Positions 6,009 to 13,257 of a stretch of 16,540 nt of DNA are shown piece after piece. A program made the position numbers and the translations under genes. The notes beneath the pieces were generated by a model. It saw only the letters and a list, made by a program, of their open reading frames with translations. It did not search any database and had not been told where the DNA came from. The stretch is taken from assembly GCA_964354485.1 (NCBI GenBank), contig CAYGZY010000161.1:1-16540 (forward strand). The letters run 5' to 3'. Source of the stretch: CAYGXH01 sp964354485 (GTDB lineage: Bacteria > Bacteroidota > Ignavibacteria > UBA10030 > SZUA-254). Each line of letters opens with the position of its first letter. Position 1 is the first letter of the stretch.

Positions 6009-7382
6009 ATGAGAACGATCATCGAACCCTTTAAAATTAAAACAATTGAGCCAATCAAATTTACAACGCGTGAGGAACGTGAAATAATTTTAAAAAAAGC
6101 TAACTATAATCCGTTTTTCATCCATGCCGAAGATGTACTTATCGATCTTCTTACTGACAGCGGAACTTCCGCAATGAGTTCGAAGCAATGGGCCGGAATA
6201 ATGGACGGGGATGAATCATACGCCGGAGCGCGCAGTTTCTTCCGATTCGAGAAGGTTGTAAAAAAACTGACGGGTTTTAAATATATAATTCCCACTCATC
6301 AAGGTCGCGCGGCAGAGAAGATCCTCTTTACGATTCTCGGTGGTACCGACAAATACTTCCCCAATAATACACACTTTGATACGACAAGGGCGAACATAGA
6401 ATTCGCAGGTTCACAGGCCGTCGATTTCCTTCTCCCCATCGGAAGAGACACGACTGCAATTGCAGATTTCAAGGGAAATATGGATACCGTTTCGTTGGAA
6501 CAGTTCATTAAAGAGAAAGGGAGTGAAAATATTCCTCTCGTAATGATGACGGTGACGAACAACGCGGGAGGCGGTCAACCTGTCTCTATGGAAAACATTC
6601 GGAAGACGAAAGCGATTGCACACAAATATGGAATTCCATTTTTTCTCGATGCATGCAGGTTTGCTGAAAACGCTTACTTCATTAAGATGCGTGAAAAAGG
6701 ATATCAGCAAAAATCTCTGAGCGAAATCGCACGGGAAATGTTTTCTTACGCCGACGGATGTACAATGAGCGCGAAGAAAGATGCATTGGTGAATACGGGC
6801 GGATTTTTAGGGCTGAATGATTCCAAACTAAATACCCCCGCGCGCAATTTGCTGATCGTCACGGAAGGATTTCCGACCTATGGCGGACTGGCGGGTCGAG
6901 ATCTGGAGGCGATTGCACAGGGGCTCGAAGAAATTCTCGACGAAAATTACATGACATACCGCATCCGATCGGTTGAATACCTCGGCGATAAATTACTGAA
7001 GGCGGGCGTCCCGATTCTCCAGCCGCCAGGCGGACATGCAATCTACATTGACGCTAAACGCTTTGTACCACACATCCCTCCGCACCAGTATCCCGGACAG
7101 GCAATCGTCAGCGAGCTTTACCGGGTCGGCGGCATACGCACGGTCGAAATCGGAAGCGTTATGTTTGGTAAGACGGATAAACAAACCGGTAAGTTCATCC
7201 CGCCTCAGCTGGAATTAGTGCGGTTGGCGATACCACGACGCGTCTATACGCAGAGCCACATCGATTATGTAATCGAGTGCGTGATTGAGGTCTATGAGAA
7301 ACGCTCAGAGATGCGCGGATTCGAAATAACATACGAAGCGCCGCTGCTGCGCCACTTCACTGCGCAATTCAAACCGCTGTAG
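6009..7382 (+). CDS. tnaA: PLP-dependent beta-eliminating lyase, probably tryptophanase (indole-forming)
   Basis: A 457-residue member of the tryptophanase/tyrosine phenol-lyase family, which splits Trp to indole or Tyr to phenol, with pyruvate and ammonia. Family signatures include LLTDSGTSAMS (47-57), PTHQGR (95-100), FDTTR (123-127), the NNAGGGQPVS loop (184-193), Asp214 (PLP pyridine contact), the Schiff-base lysine Lys257 in SAKKD, EGFPTYGGLAGRD (286-298) and Arg405. Length matches tyrosine phenol-lyase and it lacks an insert found in Escherichia coli TnaA. At the two discriminating sites, however, it has the TnaA residues: Ile381 in RTVEIGS (TPL has Arg) and His449 in LRHFTA (TPL has Phe). 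Tryptophan is therefore the likelier substrate. GAGAGA upstream and the promoter at 5930 support the start. The next gene begins 12 bases after its stop. Confidence 0.88.
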   Translation: MRTIIEPFKIKTIEPIKFTTREEREIILKKANYNPFFIHAEDVLIDLLTDSGTSAMSSKQWAGIMDGDESYAGARSFFRFEKVVKKLTGFKYIIPTHQGRAAEKILFTILGGTDKYFPNNTHFDTTRANIEFAGSQAVDFLLPIGRDTTAIADFKGNMDTVSLEQFIKEKGSENIPLVMMTVTNNAGGGQPVSMENIRKTKAIAHKYGIPFFLDACRFAENAYFIKMREKGYQQKSLSEIAREMFSYADGCTMSAKKDALVNTGGFLGLNDSKLNTPARNLLIVTEGFPTYGGLAGRDLEAIAQGLEEILDENYMTYRIRSVEYLGDKLLKAGVPILQPPGGHAIYIDAKRFVPHIPPHQYPGQAIVSELYRVGGIRTVEIGSVMFGKTDKQTGKFIPPQLELVRLAIPRRVYTQSHIDYVIECVIEVYEKRSEMRGFEITYEAPLLRHFTAQFKPL

Positions 7383-7394
7383 ATAGATGACACG

Positions 7395-8105
7395 ATGATA
7401 AACTGCCCGGTCTGTTCCACCGATAATCACCATCTCGCAATCATATGTAAAAAATGCGGCGCTTATCTTCAGAACAAAATTGAAACACTCGATCTGTTCA
7501 CAACCGCCTGGAGAGTTCTTGAGCGGCCGTCAAAAACTTTTCATACAATCTCCGTATCCCGGCATAAAAATTATTCAATATTTCTGTCGTTGGTGGCAGG
7601 CATTGGGTTCACTTTTTTCATCTTCTGGCTCATTAATGCGGGCGAACTGACGAATTCTCTGCTTCGTTTTCTTGGTACCGGTCTCCTCATCGGACCGCCG
7701 CTGGGATTATTAACGGTCGTGATCTTTTCGATTGTATGCGTAATTATTGCCCGCATCATGCGGATGAAAATGCAATTTAAAAATTGTTACGCTGTCACAG
7801 CTTACGCACTCATACCCATGGTCTTCTCCGTTGTTCTCGTTCTTCCGCTTGAAATCATGACGTTCGGCGTGTACTTTTTCTCAAAAAATCCGTCTCCCTA
7901 CCTTCTGAAACCGACGACATATGTACTGCTTCTCATTCTTGACGGAATATTTGCAATCTGGACTGTAATCCTGATCGAAATCGGGATTAAGAAACTAACC
8001 GACCGCGGCCATGTCACGGCGATATTCATCATGTGCATCGGGATCGGGGTCGTTGCCGGACTTTACAGTATCACATACGGTTTAATTGCGCCATACATAC
8101 ACTGA
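7395..8105 (+). CDS. Zinc-ribbon and Yip1-like membrane protein
   Basis: A 236-residue protein. Residues 1-24 form a rubredoxin-like zinc ribbon with two cysteine pairs, C4-x2-C7 (CPVC) and C18-x2-C21 (CKKC). After a short amphipathic region (TAWRVLERPSKTFHTI, about 37-52) come five predicted membrane segments at roughly 61-81, 95-119, 133-156, 173-197 and 207-233, the usual arrangement of Yip1-domain proteins in bacteria. TAWRVLERPSKTF resembles the W-x-x-x-x-x-P-x-x-x-F lead-in of that family. Its bacterial role is not established, so the call is structural. It begins 12 bases after the tryptophanase gene and ends two bases before the metallopeptidase gene, indicating one transcript. Confidence 0.75.
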   Translation: MINCPVCSTDNHHLAIICKKCGAYLQNKIETLDLFTTAWRVLERPSKTFHTISVSRHKNYSIFLSLVAGIGFTFFIFWLINAGELTNSLLRFLGTGLLIGPPLGLLTVVIFSIVCVIIARIMRMKMQFKNCYAVTAYALIPMVFSVVLVLPLEIMTFGVYFFSKNPSPYLLKPTTYVLLLILDGIFAIWTVILIEIGIKKLTDRGHVTAIFIMCIGIGVVAGLYSITYGLIAPYIH

Positions 8106-8107
8106 CG

Positions 8108-8479
8108 ATGGAAAGGGAAGAATTTGAACGGATAGTCGAGAGGGCATTCGACCGGCTCCCGCAAAATTTTAAAGAGGCGGTAGAAAATGTCGGAATCCTG
8201 GTGGAAGACCTCCCCAGCGACGATGTGGTCAGAAAAATGCGACTGACATCCCGCCGAACGCTTCTCGGACTTTATCAGGGTGTTCCTCTGAATCAGCGGG
8301 GAAGCTGGTACGGGATGACGGGAGTTGTACCGGATAAGATATCACTTTATCAGAAAAATATTGAGGCAGTCTGCCGTACGGATGAACAGATCGAACAGAA
8401 AATTGTGGAAGTGCTGATTCATGAACTCGGACACTACTTTGGAATGGACGAAAAGGAAATCCGAAATGCAGGATATTAG
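8108..8479 (+). CDS. Minimal zincin metallopeptidase-like protein (HELGH family, DUF1025 type)
   Basis: A 123-residue protein with the zinc signature HELGHYFGMDE (105-115): His105 and His109 as ligands, Glu106 as catalytic base and Asp114 or Glu115 as likely third ligand. The rest fits the small single-domain family of predicted metallopeptidases (Pfam Zincin_1): FERIVERAFDRLPQNF at the start, then ...LLGLYQGVPLNQRG and PDKISLYQKNIE before the helix carrying HExxH. Substrate and partners are unknown for the family. I chose the ATG at 8108, two bases after the previous stop, because the family begins with this helix; the open frame continues 25 codons upstream only as overlap with the Yip1-like gene. 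It is cytoplasmic, with no signal peptide. Confidence 0.85.
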   Translation: MEREEFERIVERAFDRLPQNFKEAVENVGILVEDLPSDDVVRKMRLTSRRTLLGLYQGVPLNQRGSWYGMTGVVPDKISLYQKNIEAVCRTDEQIEQKIVEVLIHELGHYFGMDEKEIRNAGY

Positions 8480-8515
8480 AAATAAATTTCTTATATTAGA
8501 GAAATTGAGGAAATA

Positions 8516-8815
8516 ATGATGGCAAAAGTAATATTTACTATATCCTACGATATCCACCCCGAAAAAAGGGAGGAATATCTGTTACTTACAAAAGAAATGA
8601 AAGAATACCTGACAAATGTTAAAGGGAGGGAATATTCTATCTATGAGACAAAAGGAAAAAAAAACAGCTTTTCAGAAATATTTCTCTTTTCGTCGCTTAA
8701 CGAGTACGACGACCTGGAAGATCACGATGAAAAAATGTCTGATCTCGTGGCCCGGCTCGAGCTTCTCCTTCAGAACAGCAGAATGAAGTATACAACGCTA
8801 GTAGAATTAGAATAG
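8516..8815 (+). CDS. Small protein, probable dimeric alpha-beta barrel fold
   Basis: A 99-residue soluble protein. The pattern VIFTISYDIHPEKREEYLLLTKEMKEYL (beta-alpha), SIYETKGKKNSFSEIFLFSSLNEYDDLED (beta-beta then a short helix) and the final helix MSDLVARLELLLQ with a closing strand MKYTTLVELE resembles the ferredoxin-like dimeric alpha-beta barrel superfamily (antibiotic-monooxygenase or NIPSNAP-like). No catalytic residues can be named, so function is unknown. GAGG at 8507-8510 lies five bases before the first ATG and eight before an immediately following second one (8519), so translation may begin at either. It lies 36 bases after the metallopeptidase gene and 13 before the receiver gene. 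Confidence 0.65.
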   Translation: MMAKVIFTISYDIHPEKREEYLLLTKEMKEYLTNVKGREYSIYETKGKKNSFSEIFLFSSLNEYDDLEDHDEKMSDLVARLELLLQNSRMKYTTLVELE

Positions 8816-8828
8816 TTTTTGACCGGAG

Positions 8829-9218
8829 ATGACCATCAATAAAAATCTAACGATCGTAATAGTGGAGGATGAAACTGAACAGCGCGAAGCATTGAAGCTG
8901 TTCCTGACTGCTGAAGGGTATACGGTAATGGGTTGCACATCTGCCGAGGAGGCATTGGATAAGATACACTCTGTTAGACCAGATCTATTGGTTTCAGATA
9001 TAAAATTGCCAGGAATGGACGGGATTACGTTCTTTCATGAAATAAAAAAGAATGACCGCCTCCGTAACATCCCATTTTTTTTCATATCAGCGTTCAACGA
9101 TCCTCAGACCATATCATCGGTCCAATCGCTTGGTGCAGTCGCATATATTACGAAACCGTACGATCTGGATGATTTTTTAAAGGTCGTAAAAAAGAACCTG
9201 CCTCCCGCCACAAAGTGA
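8829..9218 (+). CDS. Stand-alone response regulator receiver protein
   Basis: A 129-residue CheY-like receiver with no output domain. Glu13 and Asp14 form the acidic pocket (IVEDE), Asp57 is the phosphoacceptor (LLVSDIKLPGMDG), Ser87 occupies the Thr/Ser switch position (FFISAF) and Lys109 is the conserved lysine followed by Pro (YITKPYD). It would relay phosphate or act by protein interaction. No histidine kinase is in the window. GGAG touches the ATG with no spacing, and an in-frame TGA at 8820-8822 excludes a longer protein, so initiation is probably weak or coupled to the preceding gene. It shares an F-x-S-x-F-x-D-x-x-T-I-S-x-V-x-S stretch with the second orphan receiver at 14008-14463. 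Confidence 0.92.
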   Translation: MTINKNLTIVIVEDETEQREALKLFLTAEGYTVMGCTSAEEALDKIHSVRPDLLVSDIKLPGMDGITFFHEIKKNDRLRNIPFFFISAFNDPQTISSVQSLGAVAYITKPYDLDDFLKVVKKNLPPATK

Positions 9219-9237
9219 TCAAATCAACGGCGGCGGG
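9204..9237. terminator. Weak inverted repeat between convergent genes
   Basis: CCCGCC (9204-9209), inside the end of the receiver gene, can pair with GGCGGG (9232-9237) across a loop of about 22 bases. The two genes converge here with a 25-base gap. The stem is short and no T-run follows, so termination is only a possibility. Confidence 0.25.
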
Positions 9238-9243
9238 TTACAG

Positions 9244-11055
9244 TTAATCCGCTTTTTTTCCTTCCAGTTTCGCCTTGAGTGTCACAAGTTCGTTGCCGCG
9301 TTTTACAATTATCTCAACTTCGTCACCCGGTTTACATTGCCCGAGTATATATGTAAAATCGTAAATATTCTTGATTTCTTTTCCGGCAAATTTGACGATT
9401 ATGTCTTCAGCTTTCAGACCAGCTTTTTCTGCCGGACTCGCGGGGCGAGCGCCCGATATTTTCATCCCCGGCGTGTCGCTTGCAAAATCAGGAATAATCC
9501 CCAGGCTTACACGCGCGCCCTGCCGAGTCATTCCTGCCGGTGGCAGTGTCGATGCAAGCTTTGTAAATTCAGGTCGTTTATCGTCGTTCAAAAGGGATGA
9601 AGTGATTCGGGCGGCTAGGGAAAGTACTTTCTGTTCACCTGCATAATTGATTTTATCCCACGTATCAGACGGTTTGTGGTAATCGGAATGGAGATTCGTG
9701 AAGAAAAACATCACGGGTAAATCCTTTTTATAAAACGACACCTGATCGCTCGGGCCGATACCGTCGGGCTTGAGTCTGAGTGTGAGTGAATCGGTGTTGT
9801 ATCCCTTTACCAGGTTTTCAAACCGCGGCGATGTGCCCATACCCTCGATAACAAGAACGCTGTCCTTCATACGGCCGATCATATCCATGTTAACCATTGT
9901 GACCGTCCGGTCAAGCGGAAATATAGGATTTTTCACGTAGTGATCGGAGCCGAGGACACCCAGCTCTTCGCCAGAGAAGGCAATGAAGAGAATACTTCGC
10001 TTCAGTGAATCCCGTATTGAGCTGAAATACTGAGCAAGCTCGAGAATGCCGGCAGTTCCGGAAGCATTATCGTCAGCTCCGTAGTGTGGGGCTGTTGTAT
10101 CTGGCTTGAGCGATCCCGATCCTTCGCCTCCTAATCCGACGTGATCGAAATGCGCGCCTATAACGAGGACTTCATCTTTTAGAGTAGGATGAGTTCCTTC
10201 AAGGTATCCCACAATGTTTGCAGAGCTCGAAGATACTTTCAGTATTTCCGTCTGCAGTGATATATCTGCATCGGGGATATTGAATGAAAATGGCACGAGT
10301 GTTGACTCTATTCTGCTCTGTAATTCTTTCAGATCGTAACCTTCTTCCTTAAGCAGGGGAGCAAAAACATCCCAACGCATCGCGACGACGCTGATCCCTG
10401 CAGAACCCATACGCGGGTCGTCAAATGATGAAAGCTTATCTCCTTCGGCGCCGGGCGGATTCGTCAGGAAAATAATACCTGCCGCACCTTTATCGCGTGC
10501 GGTGAATATTTTTGCCATTAGTGATGAATGCTGTGACAATCTCCCGGTAGTATCGGGGGAGTAGCGCATAACTACAACTATTTTATCTTTTACATCGATA
10601 CCTTTATAATCATCGTACTGCAAAGAATCAGGTGCAGATATGCCGTAGCCGGCGAGGACGAGCGAGGTATGTAAAAGAGTATCTGTAGAGAAGGTGAGAG
10701 GTCTGTAATCTTCGTTAACCGAGAAGGTAAATGCTTTTCCTCTTACTGTTGCCGTAAATTTATTTTTGGGTCCGGGTATCTTCTTGGAAATAAAATTGTA
10801 TCCCTGGAAGTATGTACCGTTATCACCGACAGGTTTAAGACCGTATTCCCTGAACCGATCGGCTATGTATTGGGCAGCGAGTTTATCGCCCTTTTCACCG
10901 CTTCTCCTTCCCTCCAGTGCATCCGATGCAAGGTATTTGATATGAGCCCGGATTTCTTCCTGTGTAATATCGCGTGAAAGAATCGTTTCTGTTTGCGGAG
11001 AGCATCCTGTTATAACTGCTAATGAAATGGTCAATAATGTAATGAAATATTTCAT
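9244..11055 (-). CDS. M28 family aminopeptidase lipoprotein with PA insert and C-terminal PDZ domain
   Basis: A 603-residue zinc exopeptidase that should trim N-terminal residues from peptides outside the cytoplasm. The N-terminus is a lipoprotein signal with lipobox VITGC (Cys18). HIKYLASDALEGRRSGEKGD (38-57) is the family's usual lead-in, and about 130-260 is a PA-type insert (VLAGYGISAPD, GAAGIIFLTNP). The co-catalytic metal site is complete: His302 in AHFDHVG, Asp328 in ADDNASG, Glu363 (base) and Glu364 in SGEELG, Asp391 in VNMDMIGRM and His460 in DYHKPSDT. Residues about 512-600 form a PDZ domain (SLGIIPDF, GARPASPAEKAGLKAEDIIVKFAG). No clear Shine-Dalgarno precedes the start; the upstream lipoprotein gene ends seven bases before it, suggesting coupled translation. 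Confidence 0.95.
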   Translation of the reverse strand: MKYFITLLTISLAVITGCSPQTETILSRDITQEEIRAHIKYLASDALEGRRSGEKGDKLAAQYIADRFREYGLKPVGDNGTYFQGYNFISKKIPGPKNKFTATVRGKAFTFSVNEDYRPLTFSTDTLLHTSLVLAGYGISAPDSLQYDDYKGIDVKDKIVVVMRYSPDTTGRLSQHSSLMAKIFTARDKGAAGIIFLTNPPGAEGDKLSSFDDPRMGSAGISVVAMRWDVFAPLLKEEGYDLKELQSRIESTLVPFSFNIPDADISLQTEILKVSSSSANIVGYLEGTHPTLKDEVLVIGAHFDHVGLGGEGSGSLKPDTTAPHYGADDNASGTAGILELAQYFSSIRDSLKRSILFIAFSGEELGVLGSDHYVKNPIFPLDRTVTMVNMDMIGRMKDSVLVIEGMGTSPRFENLVKGYNTDSLTLRLKPDGIGPSDQVSFYKKDLPVMFFFTNLHSDYHKPSDTWDKINYAGEQKVLSLAARITSSLLNDDKRPEFTKLASTLPPAGMTRQGARVSLGIIPDFASDTPGMKISGARPASPAEKAGLKAEDIIVKFAGKEIKNIYDFTYILGQCKPGDEVEIIVKRGNELVTLKAKLEGKKAD

Positions 11056-11062
11056 GTATGTA

Positions 11063-11395
11063 TTATGGTTGTGAGGGTTCTATAATTTCAATAAGTTCAA
11101 TAATCTTACCCACCATGCAGATACTGGAGGTGTACTCGTGATCTCGGACGATCAACTTTACAAATAGACCGTCAATCTGAATTTGCGCAACATCCTCTCC
11201 AACAATTTCATAGCTCCGATTGTTCCCGTCGATTAGCTGCCAGCATCCCCCCTCGATATTTCTGAAATTCATCATACCTTCGATGATATAAGCATCCGGA
11301 TCTTTGGTAATATCACGGCAACCATCGAATAATTGTCCGATCAGCAGGATTATAATAATTACTGCAAACCCGGATCGCAGTTTCAATCGAGACAT
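11063..11395 (-). CDS. Small secreted lipoprotein of unknown function
   Basis: A 110-residue protein. Residues 1-26 form a lipoprotein signal: positive start (MSRLKLR), hydrophobic stretch GFAVIIIILLIGQ, and LFDGC with the likely lipidated Cys26. The mature part is about 84 residues, mostly beta strand, with the pattern EGGCWQLIDGNNRSYEIVGE (48-67), DGLFVKLIVRDHEYTSSICMVGKIIELIEI (75-104). This recurs in small conserved secreted proteins and suggests an OB-like barrel; two cysteines (51 and 93) might form a disulfide. I cannot name a function. It is transcribed with the M28 peptidase seven bases downstream, so it may assist or be secreted alongside that enzyme. Confidence 0.7.
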   Translation of the reverse strand: MSRLKLRSGFAVIIIILLIGQLFDGCRDITKDPDAYIIEGMMNFRNIEGGCWQLIDGNNRSYEIVGEDVAQIQIDGLFVKLIVRDHEYTSSICMVGKIIELIEIIEPSQP

Positions 11396-11472
11396 AAACT
11401 AACCTGTAATTATTGCTCAGTTGAAAATAAGCACGTCAATATACAAAAAAATACTAAACCTTGCGAAGGGCG

Positions 11473-11591
11473 GAGAGCAATGAGGTGTGGGGTGTGAGCA
11501 AAGAGCATAGAGCTAAGAGCAGAGGTTAAAAGCGCTGAGTAAACTCAATACTAACAACTCTAAGCGCTCTGCTCTACACTCTAAGCCTTCT
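11473..11591. repeat. Second heptanucleotide array, inverted within itself
   Basis: From 11473 the plus strand reads in sevens: GAGAGCA, ATGAGGT, GTGGGGT, GTGAGCA, AAGAGCA, TAGAGCT, AAGAGCA, and so on to about 11528. After a degenerate middle it becomes the opposite-strand type: ACTCTAA, GCGCTCT, GCTCTAC, ACTCTAA (11557-11584). The halves pair: AGAGCAGAG (11516-11524) is the exact reverse complement of CTCTGCTCT (11567-11575), and AGCGCT occurs inside both arms (11531-11536 and 11563-11568). The unit TGAGCAA is the reverse complement of TTGCTCA in the array at 322-370. Confidence 0.8.
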
Positions 11592-11643
11592 CAATGTTTT
11601 CAATGATCACAAACATATAGAGAATAATCGATTTTCTTAGTAT

Positions 11644-11657
11644 ATTGTGCCCACAAT
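11644..11657. promoter_or_regulatory. Dyad ATTGTG-CC-CACAAT upstream of cbiM, candidate operator
   Basis: A perfect 6-bp inverted repeat with a two-base centre ends 18 bases before the cbiM ATG. A further direct copy of CACAAT follows at 11660-11665. A possible -10 (TATATT, 11641-11646) overlaps the left arm, so a repressor bound here would block transcription. Metal-responsive repression is an inference from the transporter genes downstream. Confidence 0.4.
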
Positions 11658-11675
11658 TACACAATTTCATCACTC

Positions 11676-12629
11676 ATGCATATTCCGGACGGCTTTTTAG
11701 ACACCAAGACTGCTATTGCGACCACATTACTATCGGGTACAGCCGTAGCGGTTGCTCTTCGGCGATTACAGAAAAATCTGAAGCCCTCACACGTTCCGCT
11801 GCTCGGGCTCTCCGCATCATTTATTTTTGTGTCACAAATGCTGAACTTCCCCGTAATCGGTGGAACGTCCGGACACCTGATTGGAGCAGTTCTTGCATCA
11901 GTCCTGCTCGGTCCTGATGCGGCAATTCTCTGCATGACCGCAGTTTTGCTGATTCAAACTTTTATTTTCGCTGATGGCGGTGTTGCAGCCCTCGGTGCAA
12001 ATATTCTGAATATGGGAGTGGTCGCGGTTCTGGGGGGATATCCGGTTTATCGCATTCTGTACCGAATTCTACCGACTCCCCGGGGGAAGATTGTTGCAAG
12101 CGTTTTTTCAGCATGGCTATCGATCGTACTCGCCTCAGTGTTCTGTGCCGGTGAGTTAGCGTGGTCCGGAACCTCCGGCTGGGCGGTAGTGTTTCCGACG
12201 ATGACAAATATTCACATGCTTATCGGTATCGGAGAAGGGCTTATCACCGGAATCATCATAGCGGCAATTTATAAAACAAAACCTGAGCTTCTTGAAACGT
12301 CGCTAATCAGTAGTTCCCCGAATTTCCGACAGTCAACGATTCTCTACACGGTTATCTTTTCCGTAGCGCTCCTGCTCCTTGTAACACCCTTTGTATCAGA
12401 TTGGCCCGACGGATTGGAAACCGTAGCCGCAACTCTGGGTTTTGACGCACGTGGTATTGCTACAAATAGTGCAGGAGCGCTCTTACCGGATTATACGATT
12501 CCGGGTGTTAAGAATGCATCGATAGCGACCATTGTCGCAGGCCTCATCGGAGCGGTTATCGCTTTCGGTTCGGCTGTGATCATCGGAAGAATTCTGATAC
12601 CGAAATCCAAAAAACAAACGGTGCAATAG
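11676..12629 (+). CDS. cbiM: ECF transporter S component CbiM with fused C-terminal PDGLE (CbiN-like) domain
   Basis: A 317-residue integral membrane protein, the substrate-binding subunit of a Co2+/Ni2+ energy-coupling-factor importer. The N-terminus MHIPDGFLD is diagnostic: Met1 and His2 act as metal ligands in this family, together with His67, which is present in GGTSGHLIGA (62-71). This fixes the start codon, because any upstream extension would destroy the site. GANILNMG (107-114) and NIHMLIGIGEGLI (178-190) are family motifs. Residues about 220-310 carry two more membrane segments flanking DWPDGLETVAATLGF (242-256), the PDGLE domain that stands in for separate CbiN, and no separate cbiN is present. 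Cobalt and nickel cannot be distinguished here. No Shine-Dalgarno is visible before the ATG. cbiQ follows after 16 bases. Confidence 0.93.
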   Translation: MHIPDGFLDTKTAIATTLLSGTAVAVALRRLQKNLKPSHVPLLGLSASFIFVSQMLNFPVIGGTSGHLIGAVLASVLLGPDAAILCMTAVLLIQTFIFADGGVAALGANILNMGVVAVLGGYPVYRILYRILPTPRGKIVASVFSAWLSIVLASVFCAGELAWSGTSGWAVVFPTMTNIHMLIGIGEGLITGIIIAAIYKTKPELLETSLISSSPNFRQSTILYTVIFSVALLLLVTPFVSDWPDGLETVAATLGFDARGIATNSAGALLPDYTIPGVKNASIATIVAGLIGAVIAFGSAVIIGRILIPKSKKQTVQ

Positions 12630-12645
12630 GGGAATAGTACAGTCG

Positions 12646-13257
12646 ATGCGCCACGATTTTATTGATCGCTACAGTCGGATTGCAAGTTCAATTCATAACT
12701 TACCCTCTGTCTTAAAATTATTATCAACCCTGAGTATTATTATTATTACCGTCGCGTTTCCCGGAAATTGTTATTTCTTTTTCCCGACGATAATCCTATT
12801 TTTGATCGCAATTATATTTATCAGCACTATTCCCGTTGGTTTTATCATACGGCGGTTACTTTTGATGGAACCGTTCGTAATCGGCATAGCAATTCTGTCG
12901 ATATTCCAGGAGGGCGGTTGGGAAGTCTTTCTGAAAATTATGTTGAAAAGCACCGTCTGCCTGCTGGCGATAATAATCTTTTCAAACACTACTACATTCA
13001 CAGATTTCATACGACTGCTTCGGAAGCTTCACATGCCGGTTGTATTGGTTAACGTAATCGCGCTGATGTATCGGTATATTTTTGTCCTCATCGATGAAGC
13101 GGAACGCATGCAGAGAGCCCGTGCAAGCCGAACTTTCATCCGGCAAAAAAGATTATTCTGGAAACTCCAGGGCTCTCTCATCGGTCAGCTCTTCGTAAGA
13201 TCCTATGAACGCGGAGAACGTATCTACCGCGCCATGCGCGCACGGGGTTTTTCATGA
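12646..13257 (+). CDS. cbiQ: ECF transporter T component CbiQ
   Basis: A 203-residue membrane protein that couples CbiM to the ATPase. The family's opening HDFIDRYSRIASSIHNLPSVLKLL (3-25) is followed by hydrophobic segments at about 26-38, 44-61, 71-88 and 100-113. The cytoplasmic coupling helices carry the two A-R-x motifs that contact the ATPase: Ala158-Arg159-Ala160 in MQRARASR and Ala199-Arg200-Gly201 in YRAMRARGF. It is short: most CbiQ proteins run to about 225-260 residues, and this one stops right after the second motif, without the usual extra C-terminal membrane segment or tail. Its stop overlaps the next start as ATGA (13254-13257), indicating translational coupling with cbiO. AGGGGA at 12628-12633 lies 12 bases upstream of the ATG. 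Confidence 0.9.
   Translation: MRHDFIDRYSRIASSIHNLPSVLKLLSTLSIIIITVAFPGNCYFFFPTIILFLIAIIFISTIPVGFIIRRLLLMEPFVIGIAILSIFQEGGWEVFLKIMLKSTVCLLAIIIFSNTTTFTDFIRLLRKLHMPVVLVNVIALMYRYIFVLIDEAERMQRARASRTFIRQKRLFWKLQGSLIGQLFVRSYERGERIYRAMRARGFS

Larger units (their letters stand above)
11396..11675. other. Divergent intergenic region upstream of cbiM
   Basis: No gene is seen. It holds a heptad array (11473-11591) and, next to cbiM, an AT-rich stretch with a TATATTGTG element (11641-11649) and a dyad (11644-11657). I looked for a cobalamin riboswitch, expected for many cobalt transporters, and saw no B12-box-like core. Confidence 0.6.

Noticed and set aside
8033..8107. Upstream extension of the metallopeptidase frame
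   Set aside because: It overlaps the last membrane segment of the Yip1-like protein in another frame, and family members begin at the helix starting with the ATG at 8108.
11396..11675. Cobalamin riboswitch upstream of cbiM
   Set aside because: No B12-box-like conserved core was visible by eye; most of the region is heptad repeat. A covariance search would settle it.
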